Assembly (NCBI RefSeq): GCF_004343775.1
Contig: NZ_PTXL01000004.1
Span: 115,774 to 179,773 of the forward strand
Source of the DNA: Burkholderia sp. SRS-46
GTDB taxonomy: Bacteria; Pseudomonadota; Gammaproteobacteria; Burkholderiales; Burkholderiaceae
DNA length: 64,000 nucleotides
Direction: 5' to 3'
Shown here one piece after another: positions 16,901 to 24,750 of this stretch. The notes under the pieces are model-generated. The model worked only from the letters and a program-made list of their open reading frames with translations. It was not told the origin of the DNA and searched no databases. The stretch's first letter is position 1, and every line of letters begins with the position of its first letter. Made by a program: the position numbers and the translations under genes.

Positions 16901-17956
16901 CAGCGTGGTGATCTGCCGGTACTCGCCGACCGCTCCGGTGGTCTCGTCGCGCGGCGCGAGCGGGCGCGCATGCGCCTGCGCGCCGGCGCGGCCGGCATCG
17001 AACTGGCCGACGAGCGCCGCGAAGTTGAGCGCGCGAAACTGCACCGCGAGTTCGTCGGCCGATGCGGCGCGCTGCGCGGGGTTCTTGCTCAACGCGCGGC
17101 GCAGCACCGCGCCGAGCGGATGCGACGCGATCGACGGCGGAAGCGCGATATCCACCGGGCTGAGGTGCTGATAGAGAATGTCGGCCACGCTTGCGCCGTG
17201 CATCACGACCTCGCCCGTCAGGCATTCGATGACAACCAGGCCCCACGCGTACAGGTCGCTCCTGGGCGTCGGCGCCTCGTTGCGCAATTGCTCCGGCGCG
17301 CAATATTGCGGCGAGCCGAGCACTTCGGTCGCCTGCGTCGAGGTCCGGCGCGCGATGTCTTCCGTGCCGGGCAGCAATGCGCCGATGCCGAAATCGAGGA
17401 GCTTCGCGCGCGGCCCGTCAGCGGTCATCGTGACCACGATGTTCTGCGGCTTCAGATCCCGGTGCACGATGCCGCGCCGATGCGCGGCCGCAAGCGCGTC
17501 GAGCACCTCGGTCATCAACCGGCCCGTGTCGACGGCCGACAGCGGCCCCTCCGCCGCGAGCCAGTCGCGCAGGGTCCGGCCCTGCACCAGCTCGAATACG
17601 GCGAACAGCCGCCCGTCGGGCGCTTCGCCCTTGTCCAGCAGCGCCACGATGGCCGGGTGTCGCAGCGCCTCGCACAGGCGCGTCTCGTGCTGAAAGCGCG
17701 CACGCTGGCGCGCGCGCTCCGGCGCGGTCCGCATGGCGTCGTCCCGCATCAGCTTGATCGCGACGTCTCGTCCGGTATCGCTGCAGGTGGCGCGAAACAC
17801 CACACCGTTGCCGCCTTCGCCGAGCAGCGGGCCGAGACGGTAGCGCCGCTTGCCGGCGAGCTCCGCGAACGGTGCGCCAGAGGCGGGCAGCGCAGCGGGC
17901 CGCCGCAGTTCGGGCGCCTGCGACGCGACGGGCGCGCGGTGCGCGATCGGCAACAT
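13901..17956 (-). CDS. TOMM system Ser/Thr kinase - cyclase-like - AAA ATPase fusion protein
   Basis: A 1351-residue signalling protein. Residues 40-310 are a complete Hanks-type kinase: glycine loop GEGGNGVVF (46-54), Lys68 in VAIK, HRD 165-167, DFG 188-190, and CAPEQL of the APE motif. Residues 345-535 resemble a class III nucleotide cyclase domain, but the metal-binding Asp motif is replaced (TTLCCCVTIAGDG), so catalysis is doubtful. From about 550 there is an AAA-type ATPase with Walker A GEAGIGKS (592-599) and Walker B LLVVEDVQWID (716 onward), then a long TPR-like helical tail. No membrane segment is seen. The start at 17956, 17 bases after the FHA gene stop, has GGGAGA upstream; a longer frame to 18703 would overlap the FHA gene. 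Kinase/cyclase fusions of this kind are known companions of TOMM clusters. Confidence 0.9.
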   Translation of the reverse strand: MLPIAHRAPVASQAPELRRPAALPASGAPFAELAGKRRYRLGPLLGEGGNGVVFRATCSDTGRDVAIKLMRDDAMRTAPERARQRARFQHETRLCEALRHPAIVALLDKGEAPDGRLFAVFELVQGRTLRDWLAAEGPLSAVDTGRLMTEVLDALAAAHRRGIVHRDLKPQNIVVTMTADGPRAKLLDFGIGALLPGTEDIARRTSTQATEVLGSPQYCAPEQLRNEAPTPRSDLYAWGLVVIECLTGEVVMHGASVADILYQHLSPVDIALPPSIASHPLGAVLRRALSKNPAQRAASADELAVQFRALNFAALVGQFDAGRAGAQAHARPLAPRDETTGAVGEYRQITTLCCCVTIAGDGGQRHAGTDHGDLLDGYEAQWLTRCADIAVGYGAQVGGRLGDTLLFHFGLQGDIDRPARRAARAALDMVRVAGRARLPAAAGSLAGGEGWRVEVAAAIHVGQVLAHAQRMSGVTGVSMPSAAARLLRLAGPGQILISDDARLVLERHADCRPTPLQLQRAGLAPLPVHELLGERRADTPFDSLDASMMAPMVGRARELDALLRGWQEVPARHRRDTRGEGAPRGVPRLVVGEAGIGKSRLVHELCEAVRAQGHAFAHCGCLPERENHALFPILQFIGAHWHIDADCPAGLALAAIDAMIAPLECDHAAARVALATWLGLPCDAKGFLWSSAREQHALFDVLEQLIVSLGNGAPVLLVVEDVQWIDRSTEDFLAYLRRSPHAAAIGVVLTSRPDKLDRWRGETERVALRRLSRDDAQHLVSAFLGQPALDPAWLGQLAHRTSGIPLFIEAVARELITSGAAASADGLPAGQRATDPDPLPVSLGGMLGLAFDRIDDARDTAQLAATIGLEVDAQLLADASPHERATLDAHLRLLLDERIVYARHRRDRVFYSFRHALIRDAAYESMPPAVRRGNHARVGRALAVEADRGAGAHAFGIAGHFARSGAFAEAIAHGIDAARRALERSRYDDAIRYGQAVFEWLASADYAQREHDSARIRATLTHATMARFGWADPQVREHAEQLLRQVQTLDDPELAISALWTLSTCYHVAGDRPTVRGICTRLDALAAERGDVGVQVAADAMRGMSLWVDGHYARARAALDKVLAGYDVRRDVDHRRILGLDTRAWAMASLASVRWCMDDDPQASLAMAHEAVHCATCLDHLPTLGVTMMYLARTHQLAGDRDAARATSEAILRLSAAHRLRAVEHYAAIIHAWTQGDRAGVAAHLDAQRRSSGLLGMTYYASLLAELDAERGDYAAALAQIAQCLAWCESTGERYYEAQLLLKQCEYLRQADPRRSGEAARAACRRASGIAAAAGMMRIVRRADAMLQSLP

Positions 17957-17973
17957 GGCCGGTTCTCCCGTGT

Positions 17974-18975
17974 TCACGAGTATCGGACGAGCGGGCCCGG
18001 CGACGGTCGATGCACGCCGATACGCGGTTCGACGCTCGGCACCGACTGGCACTCGAGGTGCTCGCCGCGCATGACGCGGAACGGAAAGTCGCCGAAGCGG
18101 ACGCTGCCGCGCCGGCGCTCGACGAGCTGGCCCGCGTCGAGCCCCGGCATGGCCGCGAACTGGGCCCGCGCGCGATGGATTTGCACGTTGACGTGGGACG
18201 CGTCGAGGCCGAGCATGCGCGCCAGCCGGTCGAGCTCGACCCAGCCTTGCGCGGCGGCATCGTAGCCGGCCTGCATGTCGGCGGAGCGCGCCCGGGCGAG
18301 CGTGACGAGGCTGTAGTGATGGGCGCGCTCGCCGAGATCCACCACGCCGCCGCGAACGTGCAGCAGCATGCGTACGTGCTCTTCGTTCTGGCTGACGAGG
18401 AATTCGAGCAGTTGCGGCGGCACGGCCGGATCGGCGAGCGAACCGAGCATCATCGTCGAGCTGCTGCGCACGAGCGCCAGGCGCCACGATCGGTCGCCGG
18501 TCGACACCTCGTCGCCGTCGTGCAGCGTGCGCGGCGGCAACGTGTCGTCGCACAGCCATTCGCCGGCCTGCGACCGCACGATCGTGACCAGCCGCTCGGC
18601 CTGCGCAGGCAGGATCTGGTGCGGCGCAAGCACGATCGGATGCGCGGCGCCCCGTATCGGCCACAGCGTATCGGCCGGATCGTCGATCGCGTCGACGCGC
18701 CACGGCGCGACCCCTGCCCTGCCGAACCGGATCACGTCGCCGCGTTGCAGCACCACGTGCTCGCCGTCGCGCAACGGCGTGCCCGATACCGACGTGCCGT
18801 TGCTGCTGTGATCATGGAGCTCCCACAGCCCGCCGATCCAGCGGATGTGAGCGTGGACGCGGGACACCGAGGAATCCCGGATGACCGTGTCGCAGCGCGC
18901 GGCATCGCGGCCGAACACGTGGTACGCGTGGAGCAGACACGCTTCTCCCGAAGAATCGTTCTTGAGTATCGCCAT
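17974..18975 (-). CDS. FHA domain protein of the TOMM cluster
   Basis: A 333-residue protein. Residues 15-75 form a forkhead-associated domain: HVFGRDAARCDTVIRDSSVS, RVHAHIRW and LHDHSSNGTSVSG give the phosphothreonine-binding Arg, Ser, His and Asn. A second beta-rich region (80-170) looks FHA-like but without the motifs. Residues 190-290 are helical, with HHYSLVTLARARSADMQAGY and WVELDRLARMLGLDASHVNV, which reads like a winged or HTH-type domain. I infer it binds the phosphorylated kinase encoded next and may act on DNA or on another partner. It is the first gene of the cluster. Confidence 0.85.
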   Translation of the reverse strand: MAILKNDSSGEACLLHAYHVFGRDAARCDTVIRDSSVSRVHAHIRWIGGLWELHDHSSNGTSVSGTPLRDGEHVVLQRGDVIRFGRAGVAPWRVDAIDDPADTLWPIRGAAHPIVLAPHQILPAQAERLVTIVRSQAGEWLCDDTLPPRTLHDGDEVSTGDRSWRLALVRSSSTMMLGSLADPAVPPQLLEFLVSQNEEHVRMLLHVRGGVVDLGERAHHYSLVTLARARSADMQAGYDAAAQGWVELDRLARMLGLDASHVNVQIHRARAQFAAMPGLDAGQLVERRRGSVRFGDFPFRVMRGEHLECQSVPSVEPRIGVHRPSPGPLVRYS

Positions 18976-19538
18976 GACTGCCCCGTTTCGGATTCACCCG
19001 GATCGCTCGATTGACGCGTCGACGCAACCGGGCAAGCGATTGATTCACTGATCGCGAACAATCTCGACTGTTCGCCGCCTCGTTTCCTGTTCTTCTTCAG
19101 CCATCTCTGGAATCGTCGCTCATCCGGCACGCTTTATTTCAGCCAATTGAATCTTCGGCCAATTTTTTTGTTTTAAAACCGAGCAACTTGATGAAAATCC
19201 TGCCAAATAAATCCCGGCGCCGCAACCGTAATGCGCAATCAGAAATCGGATATTGCAATGCTTTACATTTGCAGTGGATTTTTGGGAGTCGAATAAAGGG
19301 TCGAAGTGCAGAAGCCACACCTAAAGCCGCACATATCGTGACTTGAGCGGCTGCCACCGTGCAGAAAGACGGATCGGATTTGAGAAAAAATTCCCACCTC
19401 TGAAATCCGCTCGCATGCAGAAAATGCAATTAATTAATTTCATTAATTCGCACAATCATCAGCAGCATTTTTTCAATCGGCATTGCTTCGCACATGATGG
19501 CCTGGCGATTCGCCCGCCCGCGACCTATACTTAGCCAC
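18976..19538. other. AT-richer intergenic region upstream of the TOMM cluster
   Basis: A stretch of 563 bases without a supported gene. The part at about 19130-19460 is clearly AT-richer than its surroundings (runs such as AATTTTTTTG and AATTAATTAATTTC). It should carry the promoter of the FHA-kinase-precursor-YcaO operon and is a plausible H-NS-type silencing target. I cannot place a defined promoter. Confidence 0.5.
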
Positions 19539-19546
19539 ATGGCTAA
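19531..19546. promoter_or_regulatory. ArsR operator over the start codon of the ArsR gene
   Basis: The inverted repeat TTAGCC-ACAT-GGCTAA includes the ATG at 19539. A -10 like element TATACT (19526-19531) ends right beside it, which would put the transcript start close to the ATG and give a nearly leaderless message. Confidence 0.65.
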
Positions 19547-19907
19547 CTTTAACCCCGGCATCAGCGATGTATTCCATGCGCTGTCCGACCCGACGCGCTG
19601 CGCGATCGTCAGCGCGCTCGGCCGCGGCGAGCAGACCGTGTCCGTGCTGGCGGCGCCATTCGACATGGCGCTGCCGTCCTTCATGAAACACGTCGCGGTG
19701 CTCGAGCGCAGCGGCCTCGTCCGGACCCGCAAGACCGGACGCGCGCGCACCTGCGCGCTGGTCGGCGGCCGGCTGTCGGAAGCGGAGCAGTGGCTCGCCG
19801 CGCAACGCGCGATGTGGGAAGCCCGCTCGGAGCGCATGGTCGAATTCGTCGAACGCCGTCATGCAGAGGAGCACGCCGATGTCAGCCCACCCCGCCGAAC
19901 CCGCTGA
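19539..19907 (+). CDS. ArsR/SdpR-type transcriptional regulator
   Basis: A 122-residue winged-helix regulator. It has ISDVFHALSDPTRCAIVSAL, GEQTVSVLAAPFDMALPSFM and KHVAVLERSGLVRTRKTGRA, typical of metal-free ArsR proteins of the SdpR type; no CxC metal motif is seen. The start MANFNPG at 19539 fits the family, and the longer frame from 19494 runs through the promoter. It overlaps the next gene by 29 bases. Pairs of this regulator with an SRPBCC protein are common and autoregulated. The operator covers its own start codon. Confidence 0.9.
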   Translation: MANFNPGISDVFHALSDPTRCAIVSALGRGEQTVSVLAAPFDMALPSFMKHVAVLERSGLVRTRKTGRARTCALVGGRLSEAEQWLAAQRAMWEARSERMVEFVERRHAEEHADVSPPRRTR

Positions 19908-20364
19908 AGCCAGCGACCTCGTCATTTCTCGCGTGCTGCACGCGCCGCGCGGCGCGTTGTGGCTGGCGTGGACCGCCCCCGAACTGCTGAAGCAATGGTG
20001 GTGCCCGAAGCCGTGGACCACCGAGGTGCGCGCGTTCGAGCTGCGGCCCGGCGGCGCGTTCCACACGTTCATGCGCGGCCCCGACGGCGGCACCAGCGAC
20101 AACCCCGGCTGCTTCCTCGAGATCGTGCCCGAGTCGCGCATCGTGTTCACGTCGATGCTCACCGGCGGCTGGCGGCCGCACACGCCTTGGCTGGGGTTCA
20201 CGGCCGTGATCACGATGCGCGACGACGCCGCGGGCTGCCGCTACGAAGCCCGCGTGATGCATCCGGACGTCGCGACGCGCGACCGCCACGAACAGCTCGG
20301 CTTCTTCGACGGCTGGAATACCTGCATCACGCAGCTCGACGAACTGGCCGGCACGCTCGACTGA
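19879..20364 (+). CDS. SRPBCC (AHSA1-type) domain protein
   Basis: A 161-residue START/Bet v1-like protein of the AHSA1 group. The motif VISRVLHAPRGALWLAWTAP, ELLKQWWCPKPW and the C-terminal GFFDGWNTCITQLDELAGTL are characteristic. These proteins bind hydrophobic ligands; the ligand is unknown. The start at 19879 has GAGGAG nine bases upstream and lies inside the end of the ArsR gene, so translation is coupled and both answer to the same operator. Confidence 0.9.
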   Translation: MSAHPAEPAEASDLVISRVLHAPRGALWLAWTAPELLKQWWCPKPWTTEVRAFELRPGGAFHTFMRGPDGGTSDNPGCFLEIVPESRIVFTSMLTGGWRPHTPWLGFTAVITMRDDAAGCRYEARVMHPDVATRDRHEQLGFFDGWNTCITQLDELAGTLD

Positions 20365-20509
20365 CCGCGCGCGGGACACGCAGCCGGGCCTCGCGACGTC
20401 TCGCACGTCACGGCATGTGTACGCGAAATCCGCACGCATGCGACACTGCCCCGCATTCGCGCCGCCATGGGCGGCGCCGGCCCAGAACATGCACCAGAGG
20501 ACACTCGCG

Positions 20510-21148
20510 ATGAGCACCGCGACCACCGCCACGTGGTATTTCGATTTCGTTTCGCCGTTTGCCTACCTGCAGCAGGAACAGTTCGATGCGTTGCCGCCGA
20601 CGCTCGCGATCGAACCGCGCCCGGTCGTGCTCGGCGCGCTGCTCATGCATTGGGGACAAAAGGCGCCTGCCGAGATCGCGGCAAAGCGCGTCTTCATCTA
20701 TCGCCACGCGCAGTACCGTGCCGACAAGCTCGGCATCCCGTTCCGGATGCCGCCCGCGCATCCGTTCAATCCGATCAGGCCGCTTCGCCTCGCGATCGCG
20801 ATGGGCGGCTCGCTCGACGTGATCCGGCGCATCTTCCGGCACATCTGGCGCGACGGGCACGACGTCGCATCGCCGGAAGGCTTCGCCGCGCTGTGCGATG
20901 CGGTCGGCTTTCCGGAAGGCGTGACGGCCGTCGATGCGCCCGCCGTGAAGGACGCGCTGCGCGCGTACACCGACCAGGCGATCGCGCACGACGTGTTCGG
21001 CGTGCCGACCTTCGAGTGGAGCGGCGAGCTGTTCTGGGGCGAGGATGCGACCGCGATGTTCGTCGACTGCGTCGCCTCGCGCGCGTGGCTCGACTCGCCC
21101 GAAGTGCAGCGCATCAGCGCACTGCCGGACGGGAGCCGGCGCGGCTGA
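20510..21148 (+). CDS. 2-hydroxychromene-2-carboxylate isomerase (DsbA/GST-kappa family)
   Basis: A 212-residue thioredoxin-fold protein. It starts TATWYFDFVSPFAYLQQEQF, the kappa-GST/HCCA isomerase hallmark with Ser in the FVSPFAY turn that binds glutathione, and ends with GVPTFEWSGELFWGEDA, the cis-Pro region. HCCA isomerase works in naphthalene-type aromatic breakdown with glutathione as cofactor; here no other genes of that pathway are present, so the actual substrate is open. The start at 20510 has AGAGGA upstream. It is a single gene. Confidence 0.85.
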   Translation: MSTATTATWYFDFVSPFAYLQQEQFDALPPTLAIEPRPVVLGALLMHWGQKAPAEIAAKRVFIYRHAQYRADKLGIPFRMPPAHPFNPIRPLRLAIAMGGSLDVIRRIFRHIWRDGHDVASPEGFAALCDAVGFPEGVTAVDAPAVKDALRAYTDQAIAHDVFGVPTFEWSGELFWGEDATAMFVDCVASRAWLDSPEVQRISALPDGSRRG

Positions 21149-21189
21149 TCGCGCCGCTCGCCCGGGCCGGGCGGCCGCCGCGCGTCAGC

Positions 21190-22173
21190 TCACGGCGCGT
21201 GCCCGTCGACCAGCCCCGGCACCGCCTCCCGCATCATCGCGACGAACCGCACGAGCCGCGACGGATAGAACTGCGCGTGCGGATAGGTCAGGTAAACCGG
21301 CAGCGGCGCGGCCTCCCACTGCGGCGCGAGATGGACGAGATGCCCCTGCGCCAGCGCGTCCGCGAGCATCCACGACGAGCCGACGCAGGCACCGACGCCC
21401 AGCAGCGCCGCGCTACGCAATGCATACAGGTTCGCGGTGCTGATGCGCGGGCGAATCGCGATGCGCCGCGTCTCGCCAGTCACCGCGTGGGTCAGCGCCA
21501 GCTCGTTGCGGTAATACGTGCGCAGCGACAGCCACGGCAGCGCGGCCAGCGCGTCGGGCTCGGCGGGCACCGGCGCGCCGTTCAGCACCGACGGCGCGGC
21601 CACCACGAAGCGCGGCACCTTCGTCAGCCGGATCGCGACCACCCCGGGATCGGTCGGCTCGCCGACCTGCACCGCGCAATCGATGCCGCTGCCGATGAAA
21701 TCCCGCACCTCGTCCTGCAGCAGCCATTCGACCGACACGCGCGGATAGGCGGCCAGGAATCGCGCGAGCGGCCCGACAAAACGCTCCTGCCCGAACGCGT
21801 GCGGCACCGCGACCCGCAGCAGCCCCTCGGGCTCCTCCTGCGCGCCGCGCAGGTCGGCCTCGAACGCCGCCCAGCTCGCCAGCAGATCCTTCGCGCGCTT
21901 GAAGCAGCGCTCGCCGTCGACGGTGAGCCGCATCGTGTGCGTCGTCCGCTGCAGCAGCCGCACGCCGAGCGAGCGCTCGAGCGCCTGCAGCCGGCGGCTG
22001 ATCGTCGGCTGGGTCGTGTTCAGCTGCGCGGCGGCCGCCGACAGGCTGCCCGATTCGACTATGCGCACGAAGGTTTCCATCAGCTCGAAGCGATACCCGG
22101 CACCGTCCACCGGGACGGTGCGATGGCGCGCGGAGCCATGAGTGGCGGACGTGACACGCTGTTTTTCAGTCAT
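21190..22173 (-). CDS. LysR-type transcriptional regulator
   Basis: A 327-residue LysR regulator. The HTH is FELMETFVRIVESGSLSAAA, AQLNTTQPTISRRLQALERS then LGVRLL, followed by the usual two-lobed effector domain. The start at 22173 (ATG) is preferred over a TTG at 22191; about 30 residues precede the HTH, which is a little more than usual. It is divergent from the MFS transporter gene 100 bases away and probably controls it. Confidence 0.88.
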   Translation of the reverse strand: MTEKQRVTSATHGSARHRTVPVDGAGYRFELMETFVRIVESGSLSAAAAQLNTTQPTISRRLQALERSLGVRLLQRTTHTMRLTVDGERCFKRAKDLLASWAAFEADLRGAQEEPEGLLRVAVPHAFGQERFVGPLARFLAAYPRVSVEWLLQDEVRDFIGSGIDCAVQVGEPTDPGVVAIRLTKVPRFVVAAPSVLNGAPVPAEPDALAALPWLSLRTYYRNELALTHAVTGETRRIAIRPRISTANLYALRSAALLGVGACVGSSWMLADALAQGHLVHLAPQWEAAPLPVYLTYPHAQFYPSRLVRFVAMMREAVPGLVDGHAP

Positions 22174-22274
22174 ACGCCAAGCGTATAACAAATCTGCGCG
22201 GCACGGTACTACCGTCGCATCCGGCCGGTTGGCACACTCGCGTCCATCTCCTCACCTGACGAAGGACCCCGATC

Positions 22275-23511
22275 ATGTCCCCCCCCGACGAACCTCGACG
22301 CCGCGGCCCGCACGCCGCTCGCCCCGACCCATGCGCCGGCCGGCGCCGCGCCGCTCGGTGGCCGCCTCGTGCTGCTGCTCGCCGCGGCGGCCGGCCTCGC
22401 GGTCGCCCCGCTCTACTACAGCCAGCCGATGCTCGGCGCGCTCGGCCCGGATCTCGGCGCGGGCGCGCGCGCGGTCGGATTCGTGCCGACGCTGACGCAG
22501 CTCGGCTATGCGCTCGGCATCCTGCTGCTCGCGCCGCTCGGCGACCGCTACGATCGCCGCCGCGTGATCCTGATCAAGGCGGCCGCGCTGGTCGGCGCGC
22601 TGCTGCTCGCCGCCGCCGCGCCGTCGATCGGCCTGCTGCTGGCCGCGAGCTTCGCGATCGGCCTGTCCGCGACGATGGCGCAGGACGTCGTGCCGGCCGC
22701 GGCGACGCTCGCGCACGACGCGCATCGCGGCCGGATGGTCGGCAAGGTGATGACGGGCCTGCTGATGGGCATCCTGCTGTCGCGGGTGGTGGCCGGCTTC
22801 GTCGCCGAGAACCTCGGCTGGCGCGCGATGTTCGTGATCGCCGCCGCGAGCGTCGCCGCGATCGGCGCCGTCGCCGCACGCGGCCTGCCGCGCTTCGAAC
22901 CGACGACACGCCTGTCGTATCGCGCGCTGATCGGCTCGCTCGGCGAGCTGTGGCGCCGCCATCCGGCGCTGCGGCGCGCGGCGCTCGCGCAAGGCGTGCT
23001 GTCGGTCGGCTTCAGCGCGTTCTGGTCGACGCTTGCGCTGATGCTGCACGGCGCGCCGTTCCATCTCGGCAGCGCGGCCGCCGGCGCATTCGGCCTCGCC
23101 GGCGCGGCCGGCGCGCTCGCCGCGCCGATCGCGGGCCGTCTCGCCGACCGTCATGGGCCGGAATGGGTCACGCGGCTCGGCATCGGCATCGCGACGCTGT
23201 CGTTCGCGGCGATGGCATTCGCGCCGCTGCTGTCGACGCATGCGCAGCTCGGCCTGCTCGCGGCGGGCACGATCGGCTTCGACCTCGGCGTGCAGGCGAC
23301 GCTGATCGCGCACCAGGCGATCGTGTACCGGATCGATCCGGCGTCGCGCAGCCGCCTGAACGCGGTGCTGTTCGTCGGCATGTTCATCGGCATGGCGGCC
23401 GGCGCCGCGATCGGCAGCCAGTTGCTCGCGCAGCTGGGCTGGACCGCGGTGCTCGTGCTCGCGGTCGCGACGTCGCTCGCCGCGCTCGCGGTGCGGATCT
23501 GGCGACGCTGA
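22275..23511 (+). CDS. MFS transporter (frameshift in the N-terminal C8 tract)
   Basis: A twelve-helix major facilitator of the drug-export type (PLYYSQPMLGALGPDLG, LAPLGDRYDRRRVI). The helical part is open from a GTG at 22369 (380 residues). The natural start appears to be the ATG at 22275, with GAAGGA upstream. From there a run of eight C (22279-22286) puts translation out of frame. With seven C the frame would read MSPPTNLDAAARTPLAPTHA, then APAGAAPLGGRL, and join the transporter without a stop. The gene may be off by slipped-strand mutation, contain a base-calling error, or start at the GTG. It is divergent from a LysR gene. Confidence 0.75.
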
Positions 23512-23558
23512 TTCGTCGACGCGCGACGCGCAAAAAACAATCCAGACATCGCACCCGG

Positions 23559-23590
23559 ACGGGCAAGCGCCTAGCGCTTGCCCGTCTTTT
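23559..23590 (+). terminator. Strong intrinsic terminator of the MFS gene
   Basis: A perfect 12-bp stem (arms 23559-23570 and 23574-23585, loop CTA) followed by TCTTTTCTTTT lies 48 bases after the MFS stop. Confidence 0.9.
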
Positions 23591-23967
23591 CTTTTATTTT
23601 CGATCGGCGCAGATGCCGGCGCGCGCCATCCGGCAGGTTTGCAAGCCACGCTTGCCGCATGCGTTCATTCGATGCAATGCGCAGACCAATCGGTCCGATT
23701 GCCAAGTTCACCCAAATATTTTTCGCATGGCCGCCGCCGCCCGGGCGCCGTGCGCCGCGTTTTCCGCAAACGCCGCGCCGGGCGGCACGCACGCATCCGG
23801 CCCCATGTCGCGCGCCCCGTTTTATCAGGGGATTCCCGGTATTTTTTCCCATTTTCTTTGAAATTCCGGGTGGACATACTTGCCCCCCGTTGCGCTGCAG
23901 CCCGAGCGCGCCTTGAATCCCGCCGGCCGCCATGTCATGCGCTGTACGTCCGCCGGGGCAGCAAAAT
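23591..23967. other. Intergenic region before the PAP2 gene
   Basis: A region of 377 bases with mixed composition. I see no supported gene, RNA or clear promoter in it. Short AT-rich stretches near 23840-23870 could belong to the promoter of the PAP2 gene. Confidence 0.4.
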
Positions 23968-24660
23968 ATGAACGACTTCGACACCACCCTCCAGATCTAC
24001 CTCACCCAGATCACGCTCGGCCCGCTGCTGAACCATGCGATTCGCGTCGTCGCGGGCCTGTACACGTTCAAGGGCTTCGTGCTCGTTCCGATGCTGTGCT
24101 GGCTCTGGTTCCAGCCCGGCCCGCATCGCGAACGGCAGCGCGAGATGATCGTCGCGACCGTCACGAGCGGCCTCCTTGCCCTCGCAACCGGCCGGCTGCT
24201 CGCGAAGACGCTGCCGTTCCGCCTGCGTCCGATCTACAACCCGGATTTGCACCTGCATTTTCCGTCGGCGGAATTGCGCGAGGCGACCTTGCGGACCTGG
24301 AGTTCGTTTCCGAGCGACCACGCGATGCTGTGGATGGCGGTCGCGACCGGCATCTTCCTGATGTCGCGCCGCCTCGGCGTGCTCGCGCTGCTGTACACGA
24401 TCGTGTTCATCTGCCTGCCGCGCGCGTATCTCGGCTTCCACTATCCGACCGACCTGCTCGGCGGCGCCGCGATCGGCATCGCGATCACCTGGCTGATGAC
24501 GCGCGATGCGATCCGCACGCGTTACGCGCCGGCCGTGATGCACGGCATCCAGCGCTTTCCCGCGCCCGCCTATACGCTCGCGTTCCTGCTGTGCTTCGAG
24601 CTGATCACGCAGTTCGACGAACTGCTGACGCTCGCGCGCTCGGCATCGCACGCGATGTGA
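23968..24660 (+). CDS. PAP2-family phosphatase, membrane protein
   Basis: A 230-residue integral membrane phosphatase. The three phosphatidic acid phosphatase motifs are complete: KTLPFRLRP (Lys80 to Pro88), SFPSDHA (His118) and RAYLGFHYPTD (Arg152, His158, Asp162). It probably dephosphorylates a lipid or undecaprenyl pyrophosphate at the periplasmic face. The start MNDFDTT at 23968 gives a normal length. It ends 90 bases before the convergent GST gene. Confidence 0.9.
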   Translation: MNDFDTTLQIYLTQITLGPLLNHAIRVVAGLYTFKGFVLVPMLCWLWFQPGPHRERQREMIVATVTSGLLALATGRLLAKTLPFRLRPIYNPDLHLHFPSAELREATLRTWSSFPSDHAMLWMAVATGIFLMSRRLGVLALLYTIVFICLPRAYLGFHYPTDLLGGAAIGIAITWLMTRDAIRTRYAPAVMHGIQRFPAPAYTLAFLLCFELITQFDELLTLARSASHAM

Positions 24661-24750
24661 CCGTCATGCTGCCGCTGCTGTCACGCCGAACCACCCCGCG
24701 CTGCCGGTCCTGCGCGCCGGCGTCGCGCCGTGCGGGCGCCGGCCTGCCCG

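Noticed and set aside
14045..18265. Plus-strand frame of 1406 codons opposite the kinase fusion
   Set aside because: Shadow of the kinase gene. It has no recognisable domain, and the opposite strand has complete kinase and ATPase motifs.
17957..18703. Longer start of the kinase fusion
   Set aside because: It would overlap the whole C-terminal part of the FHA gene. The ATG at 17956 has a ribosome site and a short gap.
21190..21373. Short minus-strand frames inside the LysR gene
   Set aside because: Out-of-frame shadows of the regulator.
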